Below, in pieces: positions 63,161 through 64,000 of a DNA stretch of 64,000 nucleotides. Each line of letters opens with the position of its first letter. Within the stretch, counting starts at the first letter, position 1. This DNA is from Albibacterium profundi (GTDB lineage Bacteria; Bacteroidota; Bacteroidia; Sphingobacteriales; Sphingobacteriaceae), in the NCBI RefSeq assembly GCF_042159835.1, contig NZ_JBBVGT010000002.1:1116001-1180000 (forward strand), read 5' to 3'. Position numbers and translations under genes: made by a program. The notes below the pieces were generated by a model. The model was not told where the DNA came from, did not search any database, and worked only from the letters and a program-made list of their open reading frames with translations.

Positions 63161-63637
63161 ATGGAAAAGAAAAATTCGAATTTTGAATTAGACAACTTGG
63201 ATATTCAAATTCTATCGATCCTCATGAACGATGCATCAGTGCCTTACACAGAGATTGCAAAAAAGCTAGTTGTCTCGGGAGGCACAATCCATGTGAGGAT
63301 GAAGAAAATGGAGGATTTAGGTATTATCCGAAGCTCAAACCTCACGATAAATCCTCAAAAGATTGGATTCGATATAACCGCTTTTCTCGGTATATATTTA
63401 GAAAGGGGTTCACAATACAATCATGCGGTTGAAGAGCTGCGTAAAGTGAAAGAAGTAGTCGAGCTCCATTATTGCACAGGCTCCTACAGTATGTTTGCCA
63501 AAATAATTTGTCGTGATACCGACCATCTTCGACAAGTACTTAACGAAGGCATACAAGGAATCAAAGGCATACAACGAACCGAAACCATTATCTCACTTGA
63601 AGAAAGTATCAGACGCCAAATCAGTCTTATCGACTAA
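63161..63637 (+). CDS. Lrp/AsnC-family transcriptional regulator
   Basis: A 158-residue feast/famine regulator. The N-terminal HTH is LDNLDIQILSILMNDASVPYTEIAKKL, and the C-terminal RAM domain has GFDITAFLGIYLERGSQ, VVELHYCTGSYSMFAKI and the EGIQGIKGIQRTETII strand. ATG 63161 is preferred; the GTG at 63104 adds 19 unlike residues. Single gene; the amino acid sensed is unknown. Confidence 0.9.
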   Translation: MEKKNSNFELDNLDIQILSILMNDASVPYTEIAKKLVVSGGTIHVRMKKMEDLGIIRSSNLTINPQKIGFDITAFLGIYLERGSQYNHAVEELRKVKEVVELHYCTGSYSMFAKIICRDTDHLRQVLNEGIQGIKGIQRTETIISLEESIRRQISLID

Positions 63638-63788
63638 TTCAAACACAATAGTGGTTATCAGAACAGCTCGAAAATAGCTGTTTATTGAATATTTATTGCA
63701 TTTCTTCACGTTCTTGTACAGATTCCTTACTCGTCGAAGCCGCAACTCTTTATCAAAGAATAGAAGTAAAATTAATCTAATGGCGAAT

Positions 63789-63841
63789 ATCATTTTAAAT
63801 AAAAAGCTCGGTAACCTACCGAGCTTTCTATTTAAAATGAT
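63789..63841. terminator. Long bidirectional hairpin between lrp and pdhB
   Basis: ATCATTTTAAATA pairs with TATTTAAAATGAT outside a GC core AAGCTCGGTA / TACCGAGCTT with a 3-base loop. It separates the convergent Lrp and pdhB genes. Confidence 0.8.
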
Positions 63842-63879
63842 ATAAAACTGAGAATTAGAACCCTTAAATCTTTTGCTTG

Positions 63880-64000
63880 TTACTTAACTTTATATAAAAC
63901 TTCCTTAACAGCCTTAACCACCTTAGAAACAGAAGGCAAAGCCGCCTCTAACAAAGTCGGCGCGTAAGGAATAGGGACGTCTGCCGAAGTGATCCTCACA
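63880..64000 (-). CDS. Pyruvate dehydrogenase E1 beta subunit, C-terminal fragment
   Basis: Only the last 39 codons lie in the window; the 5' part is to the right. The end VRITSADVPIPYAPTLLEAA followed by a KVVKAVKEVLY helix matches the C-terminus of the E1 beta subunit (also branched-chain or acetoin E1 beta). The stop TAA is at 63880-63882. The truncation is caused by the window edge. Confidence 0.82.
   Translation of the reverse strand, partial: VRITSADVPIPYAPTLLEAALPSVSKVVKAVKEVLYKVK

Noticed and set aside
1..64000. CRISPR arrays, insertion sequences, integrases, prophage genes
   Set aside because: Looked for on both strands; no spaced repeats, transposase or integrase motifs were seen.

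Overview
The window (about 43% GC by eye) comes from a member of the Bacteroidota, most likely the family Sphingobacteriaceae. The evidence is the SusC/SusD pair, TonB receptors with carboxypeptidase-like N-termini, the acpP-fabF-rnc / IPExxxVDY / pyk neighbourhood, gliding-phylum families (DUF4876, DUF6850, DUF6728, DUF6952), AT-rich start regions with few Shine-Dalgarno motifs, and many copies of the Bacteroidota -7 promoter box TAnnTTTG. No phage, insertion sequence, CRISPR array or integrase was seen; the window is ordinary chromosome with a few accessory islands.

Layout. 1-8.0 kb: 3' part of dnaG, yraN, a glutaminyl cyclase, yicC-gmk-nadD, then a degenerate flavoprotein and a divergent RsmI-like methylase on the minus strand. 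8.0-9.6 kb: peroxiredoxin-thioredoxin-DUF6952 operon with a strong terminator. 9.7 kb: tRNA-Arg(CCT). 10-14.7 kb: VOC protein, a PepSY-like lipoprotein, a GH78 rhamnosidase and a quinone-oxidoreductase-like dehydrogenase. 14.7-24.1 kb: a second PepSY-like protein and an OmpR/histidine kinase pair, divergent from a TonB receptor-DUF4876-DUF6850-dihaem peroxidase operon. 24.2-30.2 kb: nucleoid-associated protein, FucP-type sugar transporter, PadR-PspC pair, murF. 30.3-34.9 kb: a lone SusD/SusC pair. 35.1-44.3 kb: pyk, IPExxxVDY, acpP-fabF-rnc, rarA, a TPR protein and a tail-specific protease. 44.4-51.3 kb: a nitrite/nitric-oxide island. 51.4-63.6 kb: housekeeping and envelope genes (NlpE-like, ATL, M16 protease, def, rbfA, hflX, recG, ridA, ompA-like, meaB, rhodanese, Lrp). 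The window closes with the C-terminus of pdhB.

How genes work together. Two regulatory patterns stand out. (1) Three promoters (PepSY-1, PepSY-2 and the response regulator itself) carry an 11-bp-period direct repeat TTRGGAA-N4-TTRGGAA placed exactly 9 bp upstream of a -7-like box. This is the layout expected for an OmpR-family activator, and the only such regulator in the window is the adjacent one. (2) In the nitrogen-oxide island, nirK and a cytochrome c gene each have a CRP/FNR-type palindrome (TGAY-N4-ATCA) centred at the same distance from their -7 box, about -41.5 from the inferred start. The cytochrome site is shared with a divergently transcribed membrane protein. The island also holds Ric, a group III truncated haemoglobin, an Rrf2 regulator with three cysteines, a DUF59 protein and two multi-pass proteins sharing an HxHxxxAGW motif, but no recognisable NO reductase.

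Limits: all calls come from reading the sequence and remembered family patterns. Promoters, operators and starts are predictions, and Pfam/DUF names are from memory.
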